This document shows, in pieces, positions 1 to 7,022 of a stretch of DNA of 7,022 nucleotides. Source of the stretch: Chitinophagaceae bacterium (GTDB lineage Bacteria > Bacteroidota > Bacteroidia > Chitinophagales > Chitinophagaceae); NCBI GenBank assembly GCA_003151295.1, contig PLXD01000570.1, positions 1-7,022 on the forward strand, in the 5' to 3' direction. Numbering within the stretch: the stretch's first letter is position 1; every line of letters starts with the position of its first letter. Both the position numbers and the translations under genes were made by a program. Below the pieces are notes generated by a model. The model was not told where the DNA came from, made no database searches, and saw only the letters and a list, made by a program, of their open reading frames with translations.

Positions 1-64
1 AGCTAGCTTAAGCACGCTTGACATCTTCGACAGATCCAGTCAAAATGCATCTCAATTGAATACA

Positions 65-160
65 CCGCTGGGGGTGCCGCGGATGACTGTCGTCATTCGG
101 GCTGAGAGGCATAATAGCCAACCCTATGAACCTGATCCGGGTAATACCGGCGTAGGGAGG
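65..160 (+). promoter_or_regulatory. TPP riboswitch (THI element) controlling pnuT
   Basis: This is a thiamine-pyrophosphate-sensing aptamer. All hallmark blocks are present in order: GGGGTGCC at 71-78, CTGAGA at 102-107, and the long 3' block at 121-158 containing TGAACCTGATC and ending GCGTAGGGA. Predicted pairings are P3 with ATGAC 83-87 against GTCAT 92-96 (loop TGTC), P4 with CCCTA 122-126 against TAGGG 153-157, and P5 with CCGG 137-140 against CCGG 147-150. P1 is short: CCGCT 65-69 can pair imperfectly with GGAGG 156-160. The aptamer ends only five bases before the pnuT start codon, and its conserved AGGGA forms part of the ribosome binding site. No separate terminator or anti-SD hairpin lies between aptamer and start. 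TPP binding is therefore expected to switch translation off. The class is near certain; the mechanism is inferred. Confidence 0.96.
155..160 (+). promoter_or_regulatory. pnuT ribosome binding site embedded in riboswitch 3' end
   Basis: GGGAGG at 155-160 is a strong SD sequence, five bases from the ATG at 166. Bases 155-157 are the 3' strand of riboswitch stem P4, and 156-160 are the likely 3' strand of P1. Strong SD sites are uncommon in Bacteroidota, and this one supports the 166 start over the internal ATG at 199. Confidence 0.7.
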
Positions 161-165
161 AAAAG

Positions 166-831
166 ATGATAACAGGCAAAATTAACAACAAACGTTTTAT
201 GAACCTCCAGGAATGGTGGCATCTATTGATGCAACAGATAAGCCAGACAGATGGTCTGCAATGGGTGGCCGTAGCATTGGGTGTAGCGGAAGTGCTGTAT
301 GCGAAAGCCAATAAGATAGCTTTATACCCCATCGGGATTGCCGGCACCCTGCTTTCCATTTACATACTTTATAAGGCAGGGCTATTTGCGGAAAGCCTGT
401 TAAACGGTTATTATGTGGCGATGAGTATTTATGGATGGTGGTACTGGATCCAAAAGAAAAATGAACCCCCGGTAAAAGCGACTTATTGTGACACCCGGGA
501 GTGGATAATGGTCGGCGGAATCGTTTTAGGCGGATCCGTGTTGCTGTCTATACTATTGAGATATATCACACCCTCTACGGTGCCGGTATGGGACGCCTGG
601 GTGAGTGCTACGGCCTGGGCGGGGATGTGGCTGCTCGCGAAACGCAAGATCGAAAATTGGATACTGCTTAATGTATCCAATGCCTTTGCCATTCCCCTGT
701 TGATGTATAAGCAGTTGCCCCTATATGCAGGGCTTACCCTGTTTCTTTTTATCGTAGCAATACAAGGCTATTTCCAATGGAGAAAAATCATCCGGTCGGA
801 AAATAACGTTACGAATGCCGCCATTGTATAA
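166..831 (+). CDS. pnuT: PnuC-family thiamine transporter (PnuT-like)
   Basis: This is a 221-residue inner-membrane protein of the PnuC family of facilitators, which move vitamins such as nicotinamide riboside or thiamine across the membrane for trapping by phosphorylation. About seven hydrophobic helices are visible, at roughly residues 30-47, 51-72, 74-96, 113-133, 140-157, 163-180 and 184-204. Family-like motifs include YGWWYW at 89-94, the W/N-rich ENWILLNVSNA starting at 163, and GYFQWRK at 201-207. The substrate is called as thiamine because a TPP riboswitch lies immediately upstream; the sequence alone does not separate PnuT from PnuC. The start at 166 is chosen because GGGAGG sits five bases before it. 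A second ATG at 199 (MNLQEWW) would also give a plausible family N-terminus but has no SD. In Bacteroidota such transporters often neighbour a TonB receptor and a thiamine pyrophosphokinase; neither is inside this window. The family call is firm. Confidence 0.9.
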   Translation: MITGKINNKRFMNLQEWWHLLMQQISQTDGLQWVAVALGVAEVLYAKANKIALYPIGIAGTLLSIYILYKAGLFAESLLNGYYVAMSIYGWWYWIQKKNEPPVKATYCDTREWIMVGGIVLGGSVLLSILLRYITPSTVPVWDAWVSATAWAGMWLLAKRKIENWILLNVSNAFAIPLLMYKQLPLYAGLTLFLFIVAIQGYFQWRKIIRSENNVTNAAIV

Positions 832-870
832 CCTGCTGGCAAATGCGGAAATCTGAACAGGGAAATCCGA

Positions 871-919
871 TAAAACTGAATAGAGAATTAAAACTGAATA
901 AAAAGATATGAATAGAGAA
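871..919 (+). repeat. short overlapping direct repeats in the pnuT-flavoprotein spacer
   Basis: TAAAACTGAATA occurs exactly twice, at 871-882 and 889-900, an 18-bp period. TGAATAGAGAA occurs at 877-887 and again at 909-919, where it includes the last two bases of the flavoprotein start codon (ATG 908-910). A shorter GGAAATC pair lies just upstream at 847-853 and 861-867. The pattern suggests local duplication of the leader, by slippage, rather than a protein-binding array. No SD-like purine block and no TAnnTTTG promoter box is seen in this spacer. Confidence 0.6.
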
Positions 920-2044
920 GGAATTCCACATCCATCCGCCTTTATCCCAGCTTCCTTAACGGGAGCGATTCGCGACCTGGCGCCGGAAGCGGAAAAATCC
1001 GGCCGCTTGCATCCGCAGCAACTATCCATTATCTACGAACAAAAATGGTTTAACCTCTATGTGCCGGAAGAATATGGAGGCTTGGCGCTTTCCCTGCCGG
1101 AAGGACTGAAAATTCAGGAGGGCCTGGCCTGGGCAGACGGGAGTACCGGATGGACGGTTACACTATGCAGCGGTGCGAATTGGTTTGCAGGTTTTCTGAA
1201 GAAGGAGATCGCAAAGTCGCTTTTTAAAGACCCGAAGGTATGCCTTGCAGGGAGCGGACGGCCTTCCGGCATCGCAAAACGGACGAGCAACGGTTATACG
1301 ATCACCGGCAGTTGGGATCATGCGAGTGGTGCTCCTCATGCTACGGCTTTTACCGCCAATTGCCTGATAGAAGAAGAAGGAGTATCTGTCTGCAATGCTG
1401 ATGGCGGGCCTTTGGTGCGGGCTTTTGTATTTTTAAGAGAGGAAGTCATCGTGAAAGAGAACTGGCGCTCCATCGGCATGATCGCTACGGCCAGCCACCG
1501 TTTTCAAGTGAAGCAGTTGGAGGTGACGGAGGAAAGGTGTTTTACCATTGACGGCAGCCATGCTGTTATATCATCCCCGCTCTATCAATATCCTTTTATG
1601 CAACTGGCCGAAGCGACACTGGCGGTAAACAGTTCCGGCATGGCCGCGCGCTTTATAGAGATAGGAGGGGGTATAATGAGCGAAAGGGCAGCCTATAAAA
1701 ATGAGAAAGCAGGATCCAAAAGCGAAGGAACTGGATCTTTACTGCTGCCTATCTGTGAGGCAAAAGATAAACTGCAGGATTTGAGAGAGGCATTCTATAC
1801 AGCCGTACGATTTTCCTGGGAATCGAACTTGCTAAACCGTCCTATCCCAAAGGTCCTGTTGGACGAAGTGAGTCGGACAAGCCGCAACCTGGCGGCAGGG
1901 GCCAGGCAACTGGTCGATGACCTCTATCCCTTGTGCGGACTTATCGCCGCAGATCCCATCACTGAAATAAACCGCGTTTGGAGAAACCTGCATACCGCCA
2001 GCCAGCACTCGCTACTGGCATACGCCGGCAAGGCCAATTCCTGA
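908..2044 (+). CDS. acyl-CoA dehydrogenase-fold flavoprotein, group D monooxygenase-like
   Basis: The 378-residue product has the three-part acyl-CoA dehydrogenase fold: a helical N-terminal part (about 1-105) with YVPEEYGGL at 51-59, a beta middle domain (about 110-215) and a helical C-terminal domain (about 230-370). The pattern GYTITGSWDHASGAPHA (129-145) and the ending INRVWRNLHTASQH (354-367) resemble flavin-dependent monooxygenases such as HsaA and DszC more than beta-oxidation dehydrogenases. I see no clear catalytic glutamate of the classical dehydrogenase type. It probably binds a flavin and oxidises or hydroxylates a small molecule; the substrate is unknown. The gene starts 76 bases after pnuT on the same strand with no terminator or promoter visible between, so it is probably co-transcribed under the TPP riboswitch. 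It ends with tandem in-frame stops, TGA TAA. A two-component monooxygenase would need a flavin reductase, and none is in the window. Fold confident, reaction not. Confidence 0.82.
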   Translation: MNREGIPHPSAFIPASLTGAIRDLAPEAEKSGRLHPQQLSIIYEQKWFNLYVPEEYGGLALSLPEGLKIQEGLAWADGSTGWTVTLCSGANWFAGFLKKEIAKSLFKDPKVCLAGSGRPSGIAKRTSNGYTITGSWDHASGAPHATAFTANCLIEEEGVSVCNADGGPLVRAFVFLREEVIVKENWRSIGMIATASHRFQVKQLEVTEERCFTIDGSHAVISSPLYQYPFMQLAEATLAVNSSGMAARFIEIGGGIMSERAAYKNEKAGSKSEGTGSLLLPICEAKDKLQDLREAFYTAVRFSWESNLLNRPIPKVLLDEVSRTSRNLAAGARQLVDDLYPLCGLIAADPITEINRVWRNLHTASQHSLLAYAGKANS

Positions 2045-2102
2045 TAAGCACGCTCATCGAATAGTCAAGATAAATGGAACCATTAAAAGAAAGGGAGGTT
2101 AC

Positions 2103-4028
2103 TTATATGGGCAAGGCATAAATGAATTTGCTTCCCTGAGACATTCCTTCCTGCCCATTGTGGCTTTCTACCCAGATGCGGCCCCCTAATTTGTGGATAA
2201 ATTCTTTAGAGATCGTTAAGGCGATACCGGCGCCCTTGTCCACCCCGTTCTTACTATCGGTAAAGGAGAAGAGTTTTTCCGCCTGTTCTTTTGAAACGCC
2301 TTTCCCTTCGTCCCTGACCGCGACGATTATTTCTTTGTTATCTCTCCTGGCTGTAACGGTGATAGTTCCTCCCATAGGAGAAAATTTCAGGGCGTTGTGT
2401 ATCAGATTCCGGTTGACAAACTGTACTATTTCCTTATCCGAATGAAGTACCAGGGTCGTAGCGACCTTATTCTGAAATTTTATTTGTTTTGCAGCTGCCT
2501 GATCCCTGAACATAGAAGCCGATTCGTCTACCAGCTCATGGACGGTCAGGAACTCCGGGTGGAATACATATCCCGATAGCTGTTTTTTTATCCAGTTCAG
2601 GATATTGTCAAATGTCAGCAGGATGTTCCGGACCTCGGTATCTATCGACCGGTAAATACGGGGTAACTCCTCTTTATTGAATGCGGCGGAACTATCTAGC
2701 AGGCTGACCATGGAAAGCACGGAATTCAAAGGCGATCTGAAATCATGCGCCAGCATGGAAATAAGGGTCGCTTTAAATTCATCGGACTGCTGTAACAATT
2801 CGTTCTGTGCGCTTATCTTTTCATGGAGGATAGCCTGCGTTCTCGAATGCCTTCTTGACATTTTATACAGGAGGAATATAATGATGATGATGACCGCACT
2901 CAAGAGGCACAGCCCTGCCAGCAAGGCTATTTTCCGATTGTTCTTTTTATTGATGACTTCCAGTTGTTTAACCTGTTCCTGTGCGGTATTGTACTGGATA
3001 TAATCTCCGATAAAACTTTTATTGTTTTCATTATCCTGCCCGAGGGCATTGACCAGCAATTTATTCAATTTCAGCTCCTGCGGTTCATCGTTTTTTATTT
3101 CATAGCAGTTCAAAAGGGATTGCAAGACCTGTGACTGCATGTATCCATAACCGTTTGCAAGAGCCAGGCTGTACATCCTGTTGTAGCATTCTATGGCGCT
3201 GTCTATATCGTCCTTTGCCATAAAATAGCTGCCATACAGGTCCAGTCCTTCGATTTCATGGTATTCCCATTGATTCCGCTTGGCCATATCCAGCGACTGA
3301 AGGATATAGGGTAACGCTTCCGTTCCTTTCTTTTTATCTAATAATTTTTCGGCTTTTATTTGTTTAAGGAAGAGCAGTACCCGTTCATCCTTGTATTTTA
3401 CAGCGATCTGTTCCGCTTTTTGCAGGAAATTGCGGGATGAGTCCTCTGACAGACCGGGATTCAGGTTATCGAAATTGGCATACAGCATGCTCATGATGGA
3501 ATCGTTTCCCGATCCGTAGGCAGCCAGTCCGCCGGCTTCATTGAGCGCCTTTCGGGAAAACTGTATGGCATTTGGATTATTTCCTGCCGCAGAATAAGTT
3601 ATCGCAGAATTCATCAGCATCTGTGCGACATCCGGTATATCATCGATCTTTTTATAGGCCGACAGGGCCTTGCTGAATGAACCCAGGGCCTGGCTGTATA
3701 AGCCTTTCAGAAAGAGGGCGGCAGCTATATTATTAAAGGCATCTCCCTGCCCCTTGGTGTAATTCAGCCTATCGGCCATCGATTTGGCGCGTACGCTATA
3801 GTAAAAGCAGCTATCGGCATTCTTCATATGTATCAATAGGCCGATCCTGTTCAGGACGTCCACATATTGCAGACTGTCCCGGGTGCCCGGCAGTTGGCTT
3901 TGTAATTGCCGGATCTCCGCAATTTGGCCAAAAGAGGCAAAAAAGAGTAAAAGGCTCCCTAAACCTGGTACTCCATATCTTATTACCCGAAGGGTCAACC
4001 CACTCATATCCTGCTGTGTTTTAAGCAT
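2103..4028 (-). CDS. TPR-containing transmembrane sensor histidine kinase (orphan)
   Basis: This 641-residue membrane sensor kinase autophosphorylates a histidine in response to an unknown signal. An N-terminal hydrophobic stretch (about 19-34) looks like a signal peptide or signal anchor. Residues about 50-330 form tetratricopeptide-like helix pairs, for example 94-127, 132-165 and 262-293, and should lie in the periplasm. One transmembrane helix spans about 367-388, followed by a short coiled-coil linker (about 395-417). The HisKA H-box is SMLAHDFRSPLNSV with phospho-acceptor H428. The HATPase domain has N-box NRNLIHNALKFS (N541, N545), G1 box DEGKG (573-577) and G2 box GAGIAL (599-604). 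All catalytic motifs appear intact. There is no fused receiver domain and no response regulator in the window, so its partner is elsewhere. The ATG at 4028 has no SD; M8 (4007) is an alternative. It is convergent with the flavoprotein gene, 58 bp apart. The sensed ligand cannot be deduced. Confidence 0.92.
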   Translation of the reverse strand: MLKTQQDMSGLTLRVIRYGVPGLGSLLLFFASFGQIAEIRQLQSQLPGTRDSLQYVDVLNRIGLLIHMKNADSCFYYSVRAKSMADRLNYTKGQGDAFNNIAAALFLKGLYSQALGSFSKALSAYKKIDDIPDVAQMLMNSAITYSAAGNNPNAIQFSRKALNEAGGLAAYGSGNDSIMSMLYANFDNLNPGLSEDSSRNFLQKAEQIAVKYKDERVLLFLKQIKAEKLLDKKKGTEALPYILQSLDMAKRNQWEYHEIEGLDLYGSYFMAKDDIDSAIECYNRMYSLALANGYGYMQSQVLQSLLNCYEIKNDEPQELKLNKLLVNALGQDNENNKSFIGDYIQYNTAQEQVKQLEVINKKNNRKIALLAGLCLLSAVIIIIIFLLYKMSRRHSRTQAILHEKISAQNELLQQSDEFKATLISMLAHDFRSPLNSVLSMVSLLDSSAAFNKEELPRIYRSIDTEVRNILLTFDNILNWIKKQLSGYVFHPEFLTVHELVDESASMFRDQAAAKQIKFQNKVATTLVLHSDKEIVQFVNRNLIHNALKFSPMGGTITVTARRDNKEIIVAVRDEGKGVSKEQAEKLFSFTDSKNGVDKGAGIALTISKEFIHKLGGRIWVESHNGQEGMSQGSKFIYALPI

Positions 4029-4185
4029 TAACGTAAAGAAATCGTATTCATTTCACCCCGGATCATGTTTTTTAGACCGTGGGTACGTTCCGGATCCCGG
4101 CTGCAGCACTTTGTCAGGACGAATCAGATTGAATTACAAGCGAACATTCAATATATCGAAACCGGGCAATTTTAACGGAATTGAT

Positions 4186-4200
4186 TCAATAATCTATTGA
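4186..4200. repeat. short inverted repeat upstream of the kinase gene
   Basis: TCAATA (4186-4191) and TATTGA (4195-4200) form a perfect 6-bp inverted repeat around ATC, in an AT-rich stretch where TTGATT also occurs twice (4181-4186 and 4198-4203). It lies about 160 bp before the kinase start, just downstream of the candidate kinase promoter. It could be an operator half-site pair, but short AT-rich palindromes arise easily by chance. Confidence 0.3.
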
Positions 4201-4214
4201 TTTTCATATATATA

Positions 4215-4243
4215 CAAAACTGGCATTTAATTAGTACGAACAA
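4215..4243 (-). promoter_or_regulatory. candidate Bacteroidota promoter for the histidine kinase
   Basis: On the minus strand a TTG (4243-4241) is followed after 18 bases by CAGTTTTG (4222-4215), one mismatch from the Bacteroidota -7 consensus TAnnTTTG. The spacing fits the usual -33/-7 arrangement. Transcription would start near 4209, leaving a leader of about 180 nt before the kinase ATG. No exact TAnnTTTG was found on this strand in the 4029-4443 spacer, so this is the best candidate rather than a clear promoter. Confidence 0.3.
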
Positions 4244-4282
4244 GCGGACCGGTATGTTCCTTCACAAATTCAAACCCCGGAT

Positions 4283-4378
4283 ATGCTTAAAAACTATTTT
4301 AAAACGGCGTCAAGGGTAATTAATATGGAGCGGCATACCGGGTCTTATCCGGCTTGGGTGTATACCTTCGGTTGCTGA
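4283..4378 (+). pseudogene. possible N-terminal remnant of an FtsX/MacB-type ABC permease
   Basis: A 31-codon ORF on the + strand begins MLKNYFKTASRVI and stops at TGA 4376-4378. The opening closely resembles the usual N-terminus of the large Bacteroidota family of MacB/FtsX-like ABC transporter permeases (typically MLKNYFK.A.RN..., about 800 residues). In those proteins a first transmembrane helix follows at about residues 20-40; here the reading frame ends before any such helix. No continuation of the family is evident in the other two + frames up to 4443. The natural reading is the 5' stump of a decayed or deleted permease gene lying between the kinase and the GNAT gene. It could equally be chance similarity over about ten residues, or a short orphan peptide. 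The match is from memory, not a search. Confidence 0.33.
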
Positions 4379-4443
4379 ATATTCCCATTCCTGGTAGCTA
4401 CGGACCTAGCGCCGACGAGCCGGATATGGTGTTTTAGTGCTTG

Positions 4444-5610
4444 TTATAATAAGATCGGATGGCGTTTGAATTCCCTGGTCCGGTCGAAGAGATAGCGATA
4501 GGTCGTCAGGGTCCTGGTTACCGAGACCTCTCCCAGGGATTTCGCAATATTGATCATTTTGGGGTTGAAGTCCCCAATCCACTGCATCTCGTAAGAGTTA
4601 TAAACAGTCAGTTGCTGTACCACCTTGCCCGTTTCCACGATCAGGTAGGAATCCACCCCCTTTCCCTGGAATTCGGGTATCAGCGCAAATACCAATCCCG
4701 TAAACTTATGGCAGGATTTCCGGTATTTCAACCACAGGAATTGAAGTTTCTGCAACAGGCCAAACCGGCCGTTGAAGTGTTTGAAATATTGATTGAGATC
4801 CGGGATATTTATGAACATCGCAATAGGCGTCTCTTTGTAATAGGCGAACCATACGATCCTTTCATCCATCAGGGGCTTCATTTTGCGGAACAGGGTCATC
4901 ACCTGGTCCTTCTTCATCTCCTTTAAACCCCCATGTCCTGCATAGGCTTTATTGTATATCGTCGTGAAATCCTCCGCATAGCTCTCCAGCCGTTTCTTTT
5001 CGATATGGCGGGCGCTATAGCCTGGATCCAGGGCCAGGGCCGCGTGACGTTCCCGGACCTTTTGACTAAGCTTCCGGGCAGGATCCATGCCAAAACAGAG
5101 TTGGTTAAAATAAGGCTTGAACCCGTAATTCTCCAACAGCTTCTTATAATAAAGCGGATTGAAATTCATGCCATACAGGGGCTCATGAAAACCATCCACC
5201 AACAGCCCCCACCATTTGTCACGCTCGCCGAAATTGATCGGTCCATCCATCGCTTCCATGCCTTTTTGCAATAGCCAATGGCGGGCGACGTCAAGCAGCA
5301 TATCCGCAGCTTCCTGGTTATCAATACAATCAAAAAAACCGATGCCTCCGACAGGCACATCATCTCCCTTATTCCTGTATTTTTTGTTCACAAAGGCCGC
5401 GATCCGCCCCTGCAGTCGTCCATCCTCGTTCTTCAGCACCCAGCGGGCACATTCCCCATGCCGGAAAGCCTTATTCCGGGCAGGGTCGAATACTTCACGG
5501 ATCTCATCGTCGATGGGGCGTATATAGCCCGTTATTTCCCGGTTCAGGACCCTATTCACCTTTATAAAATCGTTTGCCAGCGAGGGGTCGGTAACTTGTA
5601 TCAGTTGCAT
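4444..5610 (-). CDS. GNAT-fold acyltransferase-like protein (YghO-like)
   Basis: The 388-residue product belongs to a GNAT-superfamily group often annotated as hypothetical or N-acetyltransferase. Numbering from the ATG at 5610, GRIAAFVN (68-75) starts the first acyltransferase-like half. The signature GPINFGERDKWWGLLVDGF follows at 123-141 and NFNPLYY at 149-155. In the second half VFALIPEFQGKGVDSYL (307-323) has a motif A-like QGKGV acyl-CoA loop (315-319), and EMQWIGDFNPKM at 341-352 is the terminal GNAT motif. It is predicted to be cytosolic or peripheral and to transfer an acyl group from a CoA thioester to an amine; the substrate is unknown. Related proteins in other bacteria include, as I recall, the bacterial ceramide synthase, so lipid N-acylation is one possibility. 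The ATG at 5610 is preferred to an in-frame TTG at 5631 because a -7 promoter box at 5629-5636 would overlap the TTG. It is transcribed divergently from atpD. Confidence 0.8.
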   Translation of the reverse strand: MQLIQVTDPSLANDFIKVNRVLNREITGYIRPIDDEIREVFDPARNKAFRHGECARWVLKNEDGRLQGRIAAFVNKKYRNKGDDVPVGGIGFFDCIDNQEAADMLLDVARHWLLQKGMEAMDGPINFGERDKWWGLLVDGFHEPLYGMNFNPLYYKKLLENYGFKPYFNQLCFGMDPARKLSQKVRERHAALALDPGYSARHIEKKRLESYAEDFTTIYNKAYAGHGGLKEMKKDQVMTLFRKMKPLMDERIVWFAYYKETPIAMFINIPDLNQYFKHFNGRFGLLQKLQFLWLKYRKSCHKFTGLVFALIPEFQGKGVDSYLIVETGKVVQQLTVYNSYEMQWIGDFNPKMINIAKSLGEVSVTRTLTTYRYLFDRTREFKRHPILL

Positions 5611-5628
5611 AATTTCCAGTCTGGGGCA

Positions 5629-5636
5629 CAAAAATA
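5629..5636 (-). promoter_or_regulatory. Bacteroidota -7 promoter box for the GNAT gene
   Basis: On the minus strand this reads TATTTTTG, an exact TAnnTTTG match. A start of transcription about six bases downstream (near 5623) would leave a leader of only about 13 nt before the ATG at 5610. No good TTG -33 element is visible at the expected distance. The position argues against translation from the TTG at 5631. Confidence 0.45.
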
Positions 5637-5708
5637 GAGATATTGAGAGGGAAATTACATTTTTAAGAATTTAGAAGCCGGGATTTCGGATTTTTCCATG
5701 TGTTCCCT

Positions 5709-5716
5709 TACCTTTG
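5709..5716 (+). promoter_or_regulatory. Bacteroidota -7 promoter box for atpD
   Basis: TACCTTTG is an exact match to the Bacteroidota vegetative sigma factor -7 consensus TAnnTTTG and is followed by CA, a common context. A TTTC at 5684-5687, 21 bases upstream, may be a weak -33 element (consensus TTTG/TTG). Transcription is expected near 5722, giving a leader of about 50 nt. The leader is AT-rich with no SD sequence before the ATG, which is usual for this phylum. Confidence 0.65.
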
Positions 5717-5764
5717 CAGCCGAAATTAAAAAGCTATTAATAACTCCCATCATTTTTAAAATAA

Positions 5765-7022
<1,258 letters not shown>

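Larger units (their letters stand above)
4029..4443. other. 415-bp spacer between GNAT and kinase genes
   Basis: This is the largest gene-free stretch. It holds the candidate kinase promoter (4215-4243), the 6-bp inverted repeat (4186-4200) and the permease-like stub (4283-4378). Past the GNAT stop, reading leftward on the minus strand, only weak GC-rich hairpins are seen (CCGG pairs around 4339-4353 and 4420-4433) without a following T-run, so no intrinsic terminator is called. No tRNA or recognised structured RNA was found. The only other open + frame (about 4324-4440) lacks an upstream start codon. Confidence 0.6.

Noticed and set aside
18..46. TTGACA at 18-23 as a sigma70-type -35 for the riboswitch transcript.
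   Set aside because: No acceptable -10 follows at 17 bp, and Bacteroidota use TAnnTTTG, which is absent from 1-64. The true promoter probably lies left of the window.
2..169. An uninterrupted + strand frame running from the left edge through the riboswitch to a TGA overlapping the pnuT start (ATGA).
   Set aside because: It would translate the whole conserved TPP aptamer. The RNA structure fully explains the sequence, and the frame gives no recognisable protein; openness over 56 codons is plausible by chance.
2045..2102. A bidirectional terminator between the convergent flavoprotein and kinase genes.
   Set aside because: Only a 4-bp AACC/GGTT pairing is visible, with no GC-rich stem or T-run, so no terminator can be supported.
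3883..4200. A 105-codon + strand frame covering the kinase 5' end and leader.
   Set aside because: It overlaps the antisense of a well-supported coding start, has a composition unlike real proteins here, and shows no domain.
4324..4440. An open + strand frame of about 38 codons in another phase, considered as a frameshifted continuation of the permease-like stub.
   Set aside because: It has no start codon near its beginning and lacks the hydrophobic first helix and motifs expected of the permease family.
5608..5631. TTG at 5631 as the start of the GNAT gene, adding seven residues.
   Set aside because: A -7 promoter box overlaps it, and the ATG at 5610 gives the better family-like N-terminus MQLIQV.

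Overview
The window looks like a chromosomal segment from the Bacteroidota, most plausibly a Chitinophagaceae-type soil or rhizosphere relative. Four things point there. The F1-ATPase beta subunit carries the longer loop I associate with Bacteroidota. A PnuC-type thiamine transporter sits directly behind a TPP riboswitch. There is a TPR-containing, HisKA-type sensor kinase. The two clearest promoter candidates match the Bacteroidota -7 box TAnnTTTG, and most starts lack a Shine-Dalgarno (SD) sequence. This assignment comes from motifs and memory, not from a database comparison.

Layout. (1) Positions 1-2044, + strand: a TPP (THI-box) riboswitch, then a PnuT-like thiamine transporter (166-831), then an acyl-CoA dehydrogenase-fold flavoprotein (908-2044) that resembles group D flavin monooxygenases. 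The two genes probably share one riboswitch-controlled transcript. (2) 2103-4028, - strand, convergent with the first block: an orphan membrane histidine kinase with a secretion signal, periplasmic TPRs, one transmembrane helix and a full HisKA/HATPase core. (3) 4029-4443: a 415-bp spacer holding a weak candidate kinase promoter, a small inverted repeat, and a 31-codon + strand ORF whose first residues look like the N-terminus of a Bacteroidota FtsX/MacB-type ABC permease, possibly a gene remnant. (4) 4444-5610, - strand: a GNAT-fold acyltransferase-like protein of the YghO-like type. (5) 5611-5773: a compact divergent promoter region with one good -7 box per strand. (6) 5774 to the right edge: atpD, the ATP synthase beta subunit, cut off at the start of its DELSEED region.

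Function. Block 1 is a TPP-repressed thiamine acquisition unit. Its conserved aptamer 3' end overlaps the SD of pnuT, so ligand binding could block translation directly. Why a flavoprotein follows the transporter is the most interesting open question here. The kinase, the GNAT protein and atpD appear to be independent transcription units. No CRISPR array, tRNA, rRNA, insertion sequence or phage gene was seen. I did not find a convincing wholly new system; the best leads are the riboswitch-linked flavoprotein, the riboswitch/SD overlap, the permease-like remnant and the possible ceramide-synthase relationship of the GNAT protein.
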